DNA from: Pelagomonas calceolata
Lineage: Eukaryota > Sar > Pelagophyceae > Pelagomonadales > Pelagomonadaceae
NCBI GenBank assembly: GCA_918797485.1
Contig: CAKKNE010000005.1
Span: forward strand, 2,480,001 to 2,544,000
Length of the DNA: 64,000 nt
Reading direction: 5' to 3'
Shown here: positions 11,651 to 20,041 of the stretch, one piece after another
Position numbering within the stretch: the stretch's first letter is position 1
Layout: each line of letters begins with the position of its first letter
Notes under the pieces: model-generated
What the model saw: only the letters and a program-made list of their open reading frames with translations
Databases searched by the model: none
What the model was told of the DNA's origin: nothing
Program-made: the position numbers and the translations under genes

Positions 11651-13739
11651 TTACGCCGCCTTCGCGAAGAACCCGTGCGCCCCCGACGCCCGCGACGCGC
11701 TCTTCCGCATGGCCCTCAAGAACGACTTCGGCTTGTCCCGGAAGAGGTGCGGCCTCAGTAAAAACACGAAGGCGACGAGCTTCGTGTGGTGGTACGTGAA
11801 GCCCACCAGGCTGCCGACGTGCAGGCCGTCGTGGCCCCGGCACTCGCCCGCCGAGTCGATTTCTAGGATGGTTGATTTCTGAGCGTCCAACACAGACGAC
11901 CGCCCCTGGTCCGCGTAGCCCAGTAGACGGCCTTTTGAGTCTTCGATGCCGACGAGCGCCGCGTCCGTTTCATTCACAGAAACCTTCCCGACGAGCACGC
12001 CGCCGTCGTCCGTCGCCACGCCCAACGCCGCGTCGACGACGAGCAGCCGCGCGCCCTTGGCATCCTTGAGCGTCGCCCCGTCCTCGCAGATGTGGCCGCG
12101 GTACTGCGCGTCCCGATCCACTATCACTAACTGTGCATCTTTCGGAGCCGAGTAGATGTCGGCGCGCTTCTTCGTGGCGGGCGGCGCTTTCCGTGGTCGT
12201 GCTGAACCACTGCGCTGCGCCTCCTGCGCCGCGAACAACGTGTCGCGGTCCTCGCCTTCAATAAACGTGATGACGAGCGGCCGCGGCGCGTTCGCGATCG
12301 CCGACTTGAGCGTCTCGATGCTCTCCTCGTCGGGGTCCACGACGGCGGCGCCGTTCACAGCACACAACTCGTCGCCGGGCTTGACGCTCTCGAAGCACGC
12401 CGAGCCCCGCTCCGTCGAGTCTACCACCACGAAGCGCCGCCCGCTCTCGCCATATTTCGCGAGCGCCACCCTCAACCCGAGGCTCCGCTCCGGAAACTCG
12501 ACGTCAAACACCAGACCCCGGCTCCGCATCGCCGCGACGTGGTCCTGGACCGCGGCCCGCCTGCGTTGGTACGCCGTCGACGCGACGACGGCGTCGAGGC
12601 GGACGCGTCCCATCGGCACGCTGTCGAGGCAGACATGTACAGTCAGCACGCCGTCGAAGCGACGACGGCGGACACGCACAGTCACCACGCAGTCGACGCG
12701 ACGACGGCGGACAAGTGTCGACACAGGGGAAAAAAAAACAAAGACGCAGCAAAAAATACAGCGCGTCGCGCCGCTCCTTCGCGTCGTCGACCTCGGCCTC
12801 GACGCGCTGCGCGTGCTTATCCAATGGATCGTAGCCGCGCGCGTGCCGCGTCCGCGCGTCGTTTTCGTCGTTCTCGTAGAACTCGCCGACGTGCGTCGCG
12901 TGGCGCGCGGCGTCGGCCTTGGGCAGGGGCTTCCTTCCTACGGGATTGGCCTTGGCGGGCGGCTCCTTCGTCTCCTCCGGCTTTGGTGGCTCCGGGGACG
13001 GCGCCGCGGCGACCGCGGGCGCGGCGACCGGCGGCGTCGTCGCCGCGTCGTCGTCGTCCCATTCTCCATCCTCCTCCTCGTCATCCTCATCATCGTCGGG
13101 CGGCCGGCCGACGGCCGTGCGCAGCTCCGCCGCCTTGTCGAGCAGCGTGCGCCGCGCCTTTTGGGCTTCGGCGCGCTTCTCCCGCTTCGCGCTCGTTCTC
13201 ATATGAACGAGCTCGGCGATAGATATGGAGACGACCCACCTCGTTAATACCGCGGGCGCGTCGTCGATTGCAACGTCGCCGAGCGTCGCCGCCTTCTCGA
13301 TCCACTCACTTAACTCGTCAGCTCTTGAATCCTCGCCCTCCCATAAATCGTCGTAGTGCTCGAAGCGCTCGAACTGGGTCAGTGACGGCGACGCGTCCCG
13401 GAACTTGGGCCGCTGTGCCAGTGCAATTGTGTCCGCGAGGTCGTCGCTCGACCCGAAGACGTCGAGCAGCACGCCGGCGGCCCACCTTCGGAACTTCGCG
13501 GCCGCTTCCACGGAAAAGGCCGCCTCGATGCGGGCATCGACGCCGACCATGACCTCCTTGACCCTCGCGATCTCGTCGCCCTCGGACCACGTCCGCACCC
13601 AGGCCGCTACACTTTGCCGGTCCGGTAAACTTGCGTCGTCCCACGACGCCGCGGCTTCATCCTTTTCCTTAAGCCAGGGTGGTTGGGTGGCGTCGATGAG
13701 CAGCGCTTGCAGGGGCTGGGGGGTGGTGAAGTCGGCCAT
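11651..13739 (-). CDS. PDZ-domain protein, two exons
   Basis: Exons 13739-12760 and 12560-11651 sum to 1,890 nt (629 residues) with matching phases across a 199-bp intron. The N-terminal half is helical and ends in a long acidic stretch, then a Pro/Ala/Glu linker. Exon 2 carries a PDZ-like domain: RSLGLRV stands in the GLGF position, followed by SVKPGDELCAVNG and a LVITFI strand. After it comes a beta-rich tail of about 150 residues with repeated RGHxxEDG/GRLLGYxD patterns that I cannot assign. The start was chosen at MADFTTPQ. Upstream in-frame Met codons lie in what looks like 5' leader. PDZ domains bind C-terminal peptides, so a scaffold role is plausible but no partner is indicated. Confidence 0.7.
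12561..12759 (-). repeat. Intron of the PDZ gene built of about 39-bp tandem repeats
   Basis: The intron runs from a GTATTT donor to an AACGCAG acceptor. About 120 bp of it (12605-12722) is tandemly repeated: 39-bp units at 12644-12682 and 12683-12722 share the plus-strand block GTCGA(A/C)GCGACGACGGCGG, with a shorter diverged unit before them. The same DNA is open in other frames, so genome-only gene callers may wrongly extend exons into it. Confidence 0.65.
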
Positions 13740-14247
13740 TTCTTTTAGCTCTTGCGTCGCGTTGCAGCGTCGTGCGAATGAAGCGCTGCAGCTGCAATGT
13801 GTCTTAGGGCTCTGTCGTGAAGGTCGTGAGCGCTTCGGCTGGGTCTGACGACTGCGTTCTATACGCAGGCCGTAGTAATGGCCTCTCGACGCTTGCGAAG
13901 CGCTGCTGGCCGGTTTTGGCCGATTGGACCGAGCTAGCGTCTTGTAAGACACTAGCAATCTCGGTGTTTTGCCCAGCCGCCCGTAGACGCTGGCATCGAT
14001 CCTTCGGTGATCGTAAAACCGCGCCAAGGAACACCACGCATAGTGCGCCGAGTCTTGGCAGCATTTCTTGCGCGTTCGAAGTCAGGCTTCGCTACTGACT
14101 CAATCGGCCTTATCCTCGCATACCTCGACAACTCTGCGGAGGGCATCGAGACTGACAACTAAGCACTGACGCAAGTCGGCCATAGCTCGTACTGCGTGGA
14201 GGGTATCGAAACTGACAACCATTGCACCGCTACGCCTCCTCGCGACG
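13740..14247. other. Divergent intergenic region with 60-bp tandem repeat
   Basis: This spacer separates the 5' ends of the PDZ gene and the methyltransferase gene. It holds a palindromic element (13933-13956) and a diverged 60-bp tandem repeat (14101-14160 and 14161-14220). The repeat shares a GGAGGG(C/T)ATCGA(G/A)ACTGACAAC block ending just upstream of the methyltransferase start. Confidence 0.65.
13933..13956. promoter_or_regulatory. Palindromic upstream element, copy 2 (near perfect)
   Basis: The arms GCTAGCGTCTT and AAGACACTAGC are almost exact inverted repeats around GT. It lies 194 bp upstream of the PDZ gene and 292 bp upstream of the methyltransferase gene. Confidence 0.7.
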
Positions 14248-15066
14248 ATGGCAACGATCAGCCTCGGCGACGCTCTGAGGGCCGGCGCCGAGATCACGAT
14301 GACCGTGGAGCCGCGCCCGCCGACGCCGCCGCCGCCCGAGCCCGAGCCCGCGTGCCGCTGGGAGGCCATGTGGAAGCGCGGCCTGGAGCCGGGCGACGCG
14401 TTTGATGTTGGCGGCGTGTCCGGCGCGCTCGCGTCCTACCTCAAGCGCGCCCCGCGGCCGCCGGAGGGCAGCGCGGCCCTCGTGCCGGGCTGCGGCCGCG
14501 CCTACGACGCGCTGGCCCTGGCGCGGCACGGCTTCGACCGCGTAGTGGCCGTGGACATCGCGCCGACGGCCGTGCGGGCGGCCATGAGCTTCCTCGAGGA
14601 CGAGGCCGACGGCTACGACGAGGACCTGGGCATTTATTACATACAGATCAAGGGGACGCGCTTCACGAAGATCGAGGTGTACGAGGTCGACTTCTTCGAC
14701 GTTCCAGATAAGTTCGACTTCATCTGGGACTGCACGTTCCTCTGCGCGCTCGACCCGTCGCTACGGGAGAAGTGGGCAACGAAGCAGAAGGCGCTCCTCG
14801 ACGAGAACGGCACGCTGCTTTCCTGTATTTTCCCCATTTGCGAGAAGGTCGGCGGGCCGCCCTACGCGCTCTCGGTGCCGCTCGTGACGGAATTATTGAA
14901 GCCGGAGGGCTTCGAGGCCGTCGAGACGCGCGTCTGTGAGGGCGCCGAGCGGCACGTGCCCGGGGCGATGGCCGGCGACGATTGCCCCGGGACGGCGCTC
15001 GTCGCGTGGAGGCTGGGCAAGCCCGACGCCGTCGAGGCGACCAGGGAGATAAGGAGTTCACACTAA
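14248..15066 (+). CDS. TPMT-family SAM-dependent methyltransferase
   Basis: This 272-residue protein has the thiopurine/thiol methyltransferase layout. A Trp-containing N-terminal segment ([21 protein letters not shown]) is followed by SAM motif [17 protein letters not shown] at about residues 75-90, the acidic motif [16 protein letters not shown], and the post-motif [11 protein letters not shown]. Plant and algal members (HOL/HMT type) methylate halides and bisulfide, and relatives act on thiols. The substrate cannot be told from sequence. The gene is intronless and cytosolic by appearance. Its TAA stop overlaps the TAG stop of DRG1 on the other strand. Confidence 0.8.
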   Translation: MATISLGDALRAGAEITMTVEPRPPTPPPPEPEPACRWEAMWKRGLEPGDAFDVGGVSGALASYLKRAPRPPEGSAALVPGCGRAYDALALARHGFDRVVAVDIAPTAVRAAMSFLEDEADGYDEDLGIYYIQIKGTRFTKIEVYEVDFFDVPDKFDFIWDCTFLCALDPSLREKWATKQKALLDENGTLLSCIFPICEKVGGPPYALSVPLVTELLKPEGFEAVETRVCEGAERHVPGAMAGDDCPGTALVAWRLGKPDAVEATREIRSSH

Positions 15067-16175
15067 ACCTTCTTAACGACCTGGATCACGTCCTCGTCCG
15101 CGAGGACGTGGTCCTTGCCGACCTTCTGCGGCTGGTGGCGACACGACGACCCCCAGACCCAGGCGTACTTGAACTGCTCCATGATGCTCTTGTGGATGCG
15201 GTTGCAGAACTGCTCGACTGTGGGGCCATCCGCATGGAGCACGACGGGCTCGTCGTAGTCGGGGACCTGGCCCTTCGGTTTCGTGTAGACCCGTAACATG
15301 TTGCACTTCTGCCAGATCGTCTCCATGAGCTCGTCGATGTTCCACTCGTCCCTCGAACTGATAGGGACATAATTTGGAATCTCGTCGATAATATCTAATT
15401 CTTCTATTGTTAACTGATCAATTTTGTTCATCACATATAAGCCTGGAATATAAGTCCGTTTCCCATCACACACGTCGATGAACTGGTCATGTGTCACATC
15501 TTCTCGAAACGTGACGGTCGCGCAGTTGATGCGATACTCCTTGAGAATACGAGTCGCGATGTCTTGATTCATACCTTTAGTCTGGGGACACAGCCACTGA
15601 AAATCAATGCCGCCCCGCTCCTTCTTCTTGATCTTCACGTCCGGCGGCTTCTGGTTCAACCGGATCCCGAAATTGTCCAGCTCCCTTTCAATCAAGAATT
15701 TATGAGTAACGGGCTTCCCGGCATCCAGCACGATCATGATCATGTCGCAGGTGCGAGCCGCCGATATTACTTGCCTTCCGCGCCCCTTGCCCGTGGCCGC
15801 CCCTTCGATGATCCCTGGTAGGTCCAAAATTTGAATTCGCGCGCCGCGGTACTTCATCGTACCGGGTATGGCGGTCAACGTCGTGAACTCGTAGGCCGCC
15901 GCTTCACTCTTGGTCCCCGTCAGCGTTGTTAATAAAGTAGACTTGCCGACCGAGGGGAAGCCCACCAACCCGACGCGCGTGTCGCCGACCTTCTTCACAT
16001 CAAAACCGCGCTCGCCGCCGCCGCCGCCCGATTTCGAACCTTGGTCCTCGAGTTCTCTCCTCAACTTCGCGAGCTTGGCCTTGATCAAACCGAGATGGCC
16101 TTCCGTCTGCTTGTTTTTTTGCGTGCGCGCGTACTCCGCCTCGAGCTCCTTGATCTTGTCCTCGGTCGTGGGCAT
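15063..16175 (-). CDS. DRG1: Developmentally regulated GTP-binding protein DRG1/Rbg1
   Basis: This 370-residue protein is full length for the DRG family of Obg-like GTPases. It has an N-terminal helical region, a Gly-rich linker, G1 [10 protein letters not shown]3 DLPGIIEG followed by the GKGRGRQVI signature, G4 NKID, and a C-terminal TGS domain ending in [13 protein letters not shown]1 works with its partner DFRP1 on ribosomes to ease stalled translation. The sequence is closest to DRG1 rather than DRG2, shown by the family-specific [20 protein letters not shown]. The 3' end overlaps the TPMT-like gene by four bases. Confidence 0.95.
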   Translation of the reverse strand: MPTTEDKIKELEAEYARTQKNKQTEGHLGLIKAKLAKLRRELEDQGSKSGGGGGERGFDVKKVGDTRVGLVGFPSVGKSTLLTTLTGTKSEAAAYEFTTLTAIPGTMKYRGARIQILDLPGIIEGAATGKGRGRQVISAARTCDMIMIVLDAGKPVTHKFLIERELDNFGIRLNQKPPDVKIKKKERGGIDFQWLCPQTKGMNQDIATRILKEYRINCATVTFREDVTHDQFIDVCDGKRTYIPGLYVMNKIDQLTIEELDIIDEIPNYVPISSRDEWNIDELMETIWQKCNMLRVYTKPKGQVPDYDEPVVLHADGPTVEQFCNRIHKSIMEQFKYAWVWGSSCRHQPQKVGKDHVLADEDVIQVVKKV

Positions 16176-16711
16176 GGTTTATGCTCTCTGCAGCTATGTG
16201 GCGTGTCGCAGCGACAGCGATGGCTCTCTGTGGCCTGTTCGCAGCTCTTTGTTGGGTGCGCGCCGCAAGCGATGGCGTCGGCTACTGGGTAGCGATGGCT
16301 CTCCTTGCTTGTCGTGCGGCTTTCTGCCTTGCGTAAATGCGTGCCACAGCGACTGTGTCGAGCTATGCGCTTGCAGTATGGGATCCGTTGCTCAGCTTAA
16401 GGCGCTTCACGACCAGCGACAGACCAAGGCCAAAAATCGGGCTAGCGGCTGTAAGACACTAGGCATTCCCGTCGTCTAGCCCTAGCTACGGCCTGCGGGG
16501 AGCATCTGTGCCGCCAGCGCGTTTGGAGGTCCTGGGACATCGTCCGCGCCTGGCGTAAAGAGCTAGCGTCGAAAGCTAGCCGGCTCGGCGGTCTGCGAGT
16601 GCCCAAAAGCTGCTGCTCTGCGCGAGGCCCTAAATCGGCGCGCGACCGCGAACGGATTCCCAAATTGCTGGTAGAGAAGCATCTAAGGACGACTCTCACT
16701 GTGCACGCAAA
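16176..16711. other. Divergent intergenic region
   Basis: The spacer lies between DRG1 and the SGNH hydrolase. It contains a palindromic element at 16441-16464, a second weaker GCTAGCG/GCTAGC pair at 16562-16580, and short repeats of AGCGATGGCTCTC near 16218 and 16289. I see no gene in it. Confidence 0.6.
16441..16464 (+). promoter_or_regulatory. Palindromic upstream element, copy 3
   Basis: The arms are GCTAGCGG and AGACACTAGG around CTGTA. It lies 248 bp upstream of the SGNH gene and 266 bp from DRG1. Confidence 0.65.
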
Positions 16712-17662
16712 ATGAAGCACTCCACGCATAACGCGCTAGCACTTTTGGCCTCGCTCCTCGCCGTCTCGTTGATTGTCAGCGCTCTCCGCCAGCGTCGGCT
16801 CAGCGCGGGGCCGCCGCGCCGCGCGCCACCGATACGCGTCGGCTTCGTCGGGAATTCCTTCACCTACTACAACGACCTGCCGGGCGTACTCTCGCGCGCG
16901 ACCGGCGTCGCCGTCGACGCCTGCACGCGCGGCGGGGCAAGTCTCGCATCCCTGCTTCGCGATGGCGGCGACGGCACCGGTCTCGCGGCCGTGCGCTTCG
17001 CCAAGGCCGCCCTCGCGCGGGCCCGTGGCGCGGACGCCTCGAAGAAGCGAGCGGCGGAGGCGGAGGCCACCGAGGCACAGCGCATCGCGGACGCCACCAA
17101 CAAAGTGGACGTGCCGGCCGCCGCGCGGGATCTCAGGGCGTTCCTGGGAGACGTCCAGCGAGACGTGGTCGTGGTCCAGGACTTTTCGCGCGGACCGATC
17201 AAGAATCGCGACGAGGGCGTCTCAGCGCTCCGAACGCTGGCGCCGCTGCTGCGCGAGGCGCGCGTCGTGGTATTGTATTCGACGTGGGCGTACGACAACG
17301 CCTTGACGCGCGCCGACGACGACCTACGCGACACGACGGCGATGGCGCGGGGGTTACAAGAGGGCTACGAGGAGTACGCGAGGGCGTTGCAAGCCGCCGG
17401 GGTTGAAACTATAGCGATCGCGCCCGTGGGCGCCGCTTTCGAGCTCGTGCGCGAGGCAGACGAGGCGCGATGGCGGTCCTTGTTCGCCCGTGACGGGTAC
17501 CACCCGTCGCCCGCGGGGACGTACCTCGCGGCCCGCGTCATCCACCTTACTATATCGACCGCGCTTCGCGACAAAGGCGGTGCCGAGATCGCGTGGCATG
17601 AGGACGACGGTCCAGCGGACCTCGCCGACGCGGCGCGCAGAGCGTGCGAGGCCCGCGTCTAG
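16712..17662 (+). CDS. SGNH-type hydrolase, secreted or membrane-anchored
   Basis: This 316-residue protein begins with a hydrophobic segment (about residues 8-25), which could be a signal peptide or anchor. The catalytic fold follows. Block I is VGFVGNSFTYYNDLP with the presumed nucleophile Ser49. A QDFSRGP segment sits where block III residues occur. The C-terminal block V is RDGYHPSPAGTYLAA, supplying Asp and His. SGNH enzymes cleave acyl or acetyl esters, and the substrate cannot be inferred. The gene is intronless and convergent with the S1-domain gene 64 bp away. Confidence 0.75.
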   Translation: MKHSTHNALALLASLLAVSLIVSALRQRRLSAGPPRRAPPIRVGFVGNSFTYYNDLPGVLSRATGVAVDACTRGGASLASLLRDGGDGTGLAAVRFAKAALARARGADASKKRAAEAEATEAQRIADATNKVDVPAAARDLRAFLGDVQRDVVVVQDFSRGPIKNRDEGVSALRTLAPLLREARVVVLYSTWAYDNALTRADDDLRDTTAMARGLQEGYEEYARALQAAGVETIAIAPVGAAFELVREADEARWRSLFARDGYHPSPAGTYLAARVIHLTISTALRDKGGAEIAWHEDDGPADLADAARRACEARV

Positions 17663-17726
17663 CATGGGGATGTTGTGAGAATGTATTTTGTTACAGCTCG
17701 AAACTTATGAACACCCCTCCTCATGA

Positions 17727-18641
17727 TCAGTCCGTCCACCGCGCCGGCGCCGCCCCGTCGTCCTCGGCGTCGTCCAGCGGAGAGGTTCTCCGCCCGTATA
17801 GTGTAGGATCGTCGCGTTCGGGCCCCGGCGGCACGAGCGTCAGCCGCAGCCGGTCGCGTCCCACGTCGACGGCCTTGACCCAGCACTCCTGAATACTCTG
17901 CCCCGGCGCCTCGAGCTTGAGCCGCGGCACGCGCGCGGCGCCGACCTTGCGCCGCGGCAGGAGCCCGATGTCCGCGACGTGCAAATAGGCGGGCACGCGG
18001 GCGCCGACGTCCACGAAGGCCGCGTGCGGCGTCACGCGCGTCACGGCCACATCTTCTAAACGCTCGTCGACGCTGTAAGTTGATACGGCTCTCCTACTTT
18101 CGTCGACGGGCTCGACCTGCAACATTGATAGAGACAGCACGCGCTTCGCCGCGTCGGCGCCCTTGACGCACACATCAATCTCGTCGCCCAATCGCAAAAC
18201 CTCGCGCGAATCAGATACAAAGTCCGTGTCGGACATGTCCCGGCAGTGCACGAACCCGTCGACCTCGGCGCCGATCGACACCCAGGCGCCGTGGGGCTTG
18301 AGGTTGCGCACGACGCCGCTGAACCACTGGCCCGCCGTCGCGTTTTCCAGAGACGCCTCGGGCTTGAGCGGGAGGTAGGCCGGCCGCTGGCGCTGGCGCT
18401 CCTTCATCTGCCGCTGCGCGTCCAGCATCAAGCGCCGCGCCGCGCCGGCCTTGTCGAGCGGGCTGAAGCGCTCCTGGCGCTTCCTCGCCTTAATCCGGTT
18501 CTCCTCGAACTCGGGCGGCTCCCACTTTTCTTCCCTTTCTGCTAGCATGGGGGTTGCCACGGTGGGCTTTTTGTGGGGCGAGGGCCCTAAGAAGGCCGCC
18601 GCGCGGGTGAGGGCCAGCATCGCCGTCAGGGGGCGCGCCAT
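17727..18641 (-). CDS. S1 RNA-binding domain protein, probably plastid-targeted
   Basis: This protein has about 304 residues from the Met at 18641. The N-terminus MARPLTAMLALTRAAAFLGP has a hydrophobic core ending in AAA before Phe, like the stramenopile plastid signal-peptide site with Phe at +1. A basic helical stretch follows. The first S1 domain runs GQWFSGVVRNLKPHGAWVSI through EVDGFVHCRDM. A second diverged S1-like domain has VTRVTPHAAFVDVGARVPAY. Proteins with two S1 modules act in plastid translation or RNA binding. An upstream in-frame Met exists, but its leader lacks a good signal peptide. Confidence 0.75.
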   Translation of the reverse strand: MARPLTAMLALTRAAAFLGPSPHKKPTVATPMLAEREEKWEPPEFEENRIKARKRQERFSPLDKAGAARRLMLDAQRQMKERQRQRPAYLPLKPEASLENATAGQWFSGVVRNLKPHGAWVSIGAEVDGFVHCRDMSDTDFVSDSREVLRLGDEIDVCVKGADAAKRVLSLSMLQVEPVDESRRAVSTYSVDERLEDVAVTRVTPHAAFVDVGARVPAYLHVADIGLLPRRKVGAARVPRLKLEAPGQSIQECWVKAVDVGRDRLRLTLVPPGPERDDPTLYGRRTSPLDDAEDDGAAPARWTD

Positions 18642-18782
18642 CGCTCCCTTCCCAATTCGCCGGGGCTGTGCTGCGTGTCGCTGATGCCACAAACGCACGC
18701 TCTGCTGCGTGTGTCACTGTGGTCTTTTGGGACAGTGGTTCGCCGGGACACTCTGAAGTGCAAGCGAAGCGCTGCGGAGCGA

Positions 18783-18804
18783 GCTAGCGTACAAGGCCAC
18801 TAGC
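18783..18804 (+). promoter_or_regulatory. Palindromic upstream element, copy 4
   Basis: The arms GCTAGCG and CACTAGC surround TACAAGGC. It lies 67 bp upstream of the OTU gene and 142 bp from the S1 gene, in their shared divergent promoter. Confidence 0.6.
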
Positions 18805-18870
18805 ATCTCGTCCTTGCCGCGGTTTTTGCTGATTTTGGCCGTGCTGCGCGCTTGATTGCAGTAAGGAGCA

Positions 18871-20031
18871 ATGCGCGCAGTCCTCCTACTGCTCGCGGGC
18901 ACCGCTGCGCGCCGCCGCGGCGGCCCGCCACCGCTGCGCCACAAAAACAAGGGTACCGGCCTCACAGGCGGCGGGCCCGCGCGGCGCCGCGGCGGAGCGC
19001 ATCCGCTGCGCCACAAAAGCAACGGGCGCGCGCGACCGCTGCGCCACCAAAGCCGGGGCGGAATCGACCTCACCGGCGGCGGGCCGCTCATCGATGGCGA
19101 CGGCTTCCTTAGAGATCTGCTCCCAGTGCTGGACTACGACGAGTCGCAGGAGAACGTGACGACGAAGACGCCGACGCGCGGCCGCGCGCGGGGCTACCTG
19201 CGCGCGCGCCAGGTGCCCGGCGACGGCGCGTGCCTCTTCCACACGCTAAGCGCGGGCTTGTGGGAGTCGGTGAACGGCACGCACCACCCGATGGACCGCA
19301 AGGTCCTGAGGAGCCAGTCCCTGCGCCTGCGCGCGCGGGCCATCGACGTGCTCGAAGATAGGAGAGACCCGAAGCTCTACATGGGCGACAACGAGTACAT
19401 GAAGGCCTCGCAATTACTCGAGATGGCGGCGGAGCAGGCCGCCTGCGCCAAGGACGAGTACTGCGCCAAGCTGCGCGACCCGCGCGCCTGGGGCGGCGGG
19501 CCCGAGATTGTGGCCTTGTCGAACGCGTTGTCCCGGCCGATCCACATCTACGAGCTCGTCTGGGCCTCGGCCGACGCGCCCTGCGCGCGCAAGAACCTTA
19601 GAGGAGGCGCCGCAGACAGCGCGCCGAACGCGCCGCGGTGGTGCGTCCAGTGCATTGCGGAGTTTGGAACCCCAAAATGGAGCCGGCGCTACCCGCCCAT
19701 CCACGTGCTTTCTTGTGATTCCCGCTTTCCCCACCTCCAGCCGGAGCAGCAGCTCGAGCAGGGCAACCACTTCCTGCTCTTGTTTGAATGCGACCCGCAG
19801 GAGGCGCGCGAGGCCGCGCTCGAGGCCGGGGCCGACGACAGGGCCGCCGATCTCGTGTTCGCCGAATGCGCGAGGCGGCGAGTGCAGAAGGCCAAGGCCG
19901 TGACGGCGGATAGAGACGTTACCTGGGCGCCGTATTATGATCCATCGAAACCGCCGCGCCGGCGCTTCGGCGTGTCTCCTTTATTAGTGGGGGCGCTTGG
20001 GGTGGTGGCGAAGCTGCGGTTTGGTTTATAA
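18871..20031 (+). CDS. OTU-family cysteine protease with signal peptide
   Basis: This 386-residue protein starts with MRAVLLLLAG, a short signal-like segment. Three imperfect Arg/Gly-rich repeats carrying PLRHK/PLRHQ follow. The OTU domain has VPGDGACLFHTLSAGLW (catalytic Asp-Gly-x-Cys), WGGGPEIVALSNALSRPIHIYE, and GNHFLLLFE supplying the His. OTU proteases remove ubiquitin, but the secretory or plastid-type leader suggests this one may act outside the cytosol. The C-terminus is hydrophobic (about residues 366-386). The gene is convergent with the triple-fusion gene 11 bp away. Confidence 0.85.
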   Translation: MRAVLLLLAGTAARRRGGPPPLRHKNKGTGLTGGGPARRRGGAHPLRHKSNGRARPLRHQSRGGIDLTGGGPLIDGDGFLRDLLPVLDYDESQENVTTKTPTRGRARGYLRARQVPGDGACLFHTLSAGLWESVNGTHHPMDRKVLRSQSLRLRARAIDVLEDRRDPKLYMGDNEYMKASQLLEMAAEQAACAKDEYCAKLRDPRAWGGGPEIVALSNALSRPIHIYELVWASADAPCARKNLRGGAADSAPNAPRWCVQCIAEFGTPKWSRRYPPIHVLSCDSRFPHLQPEQQLEQGNHFLLLFECDPQEAREAALEAGADDRAADLVFAECARRRVQKAKAVTADRDVTWAPYYDPSKPPRRRFGVSPLLVGALGVVAKLRFGL

Positions 20032-20041
20032 GTATGACAAG

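Noticed and set aside
16562-16580. GCTAGCGTCGAAAGCTAGC near the SGNH promoter
   Set aside because: The right arm is GCTAGC rather than CACTAGC; possibly a decayed copy but too uncertain to count.
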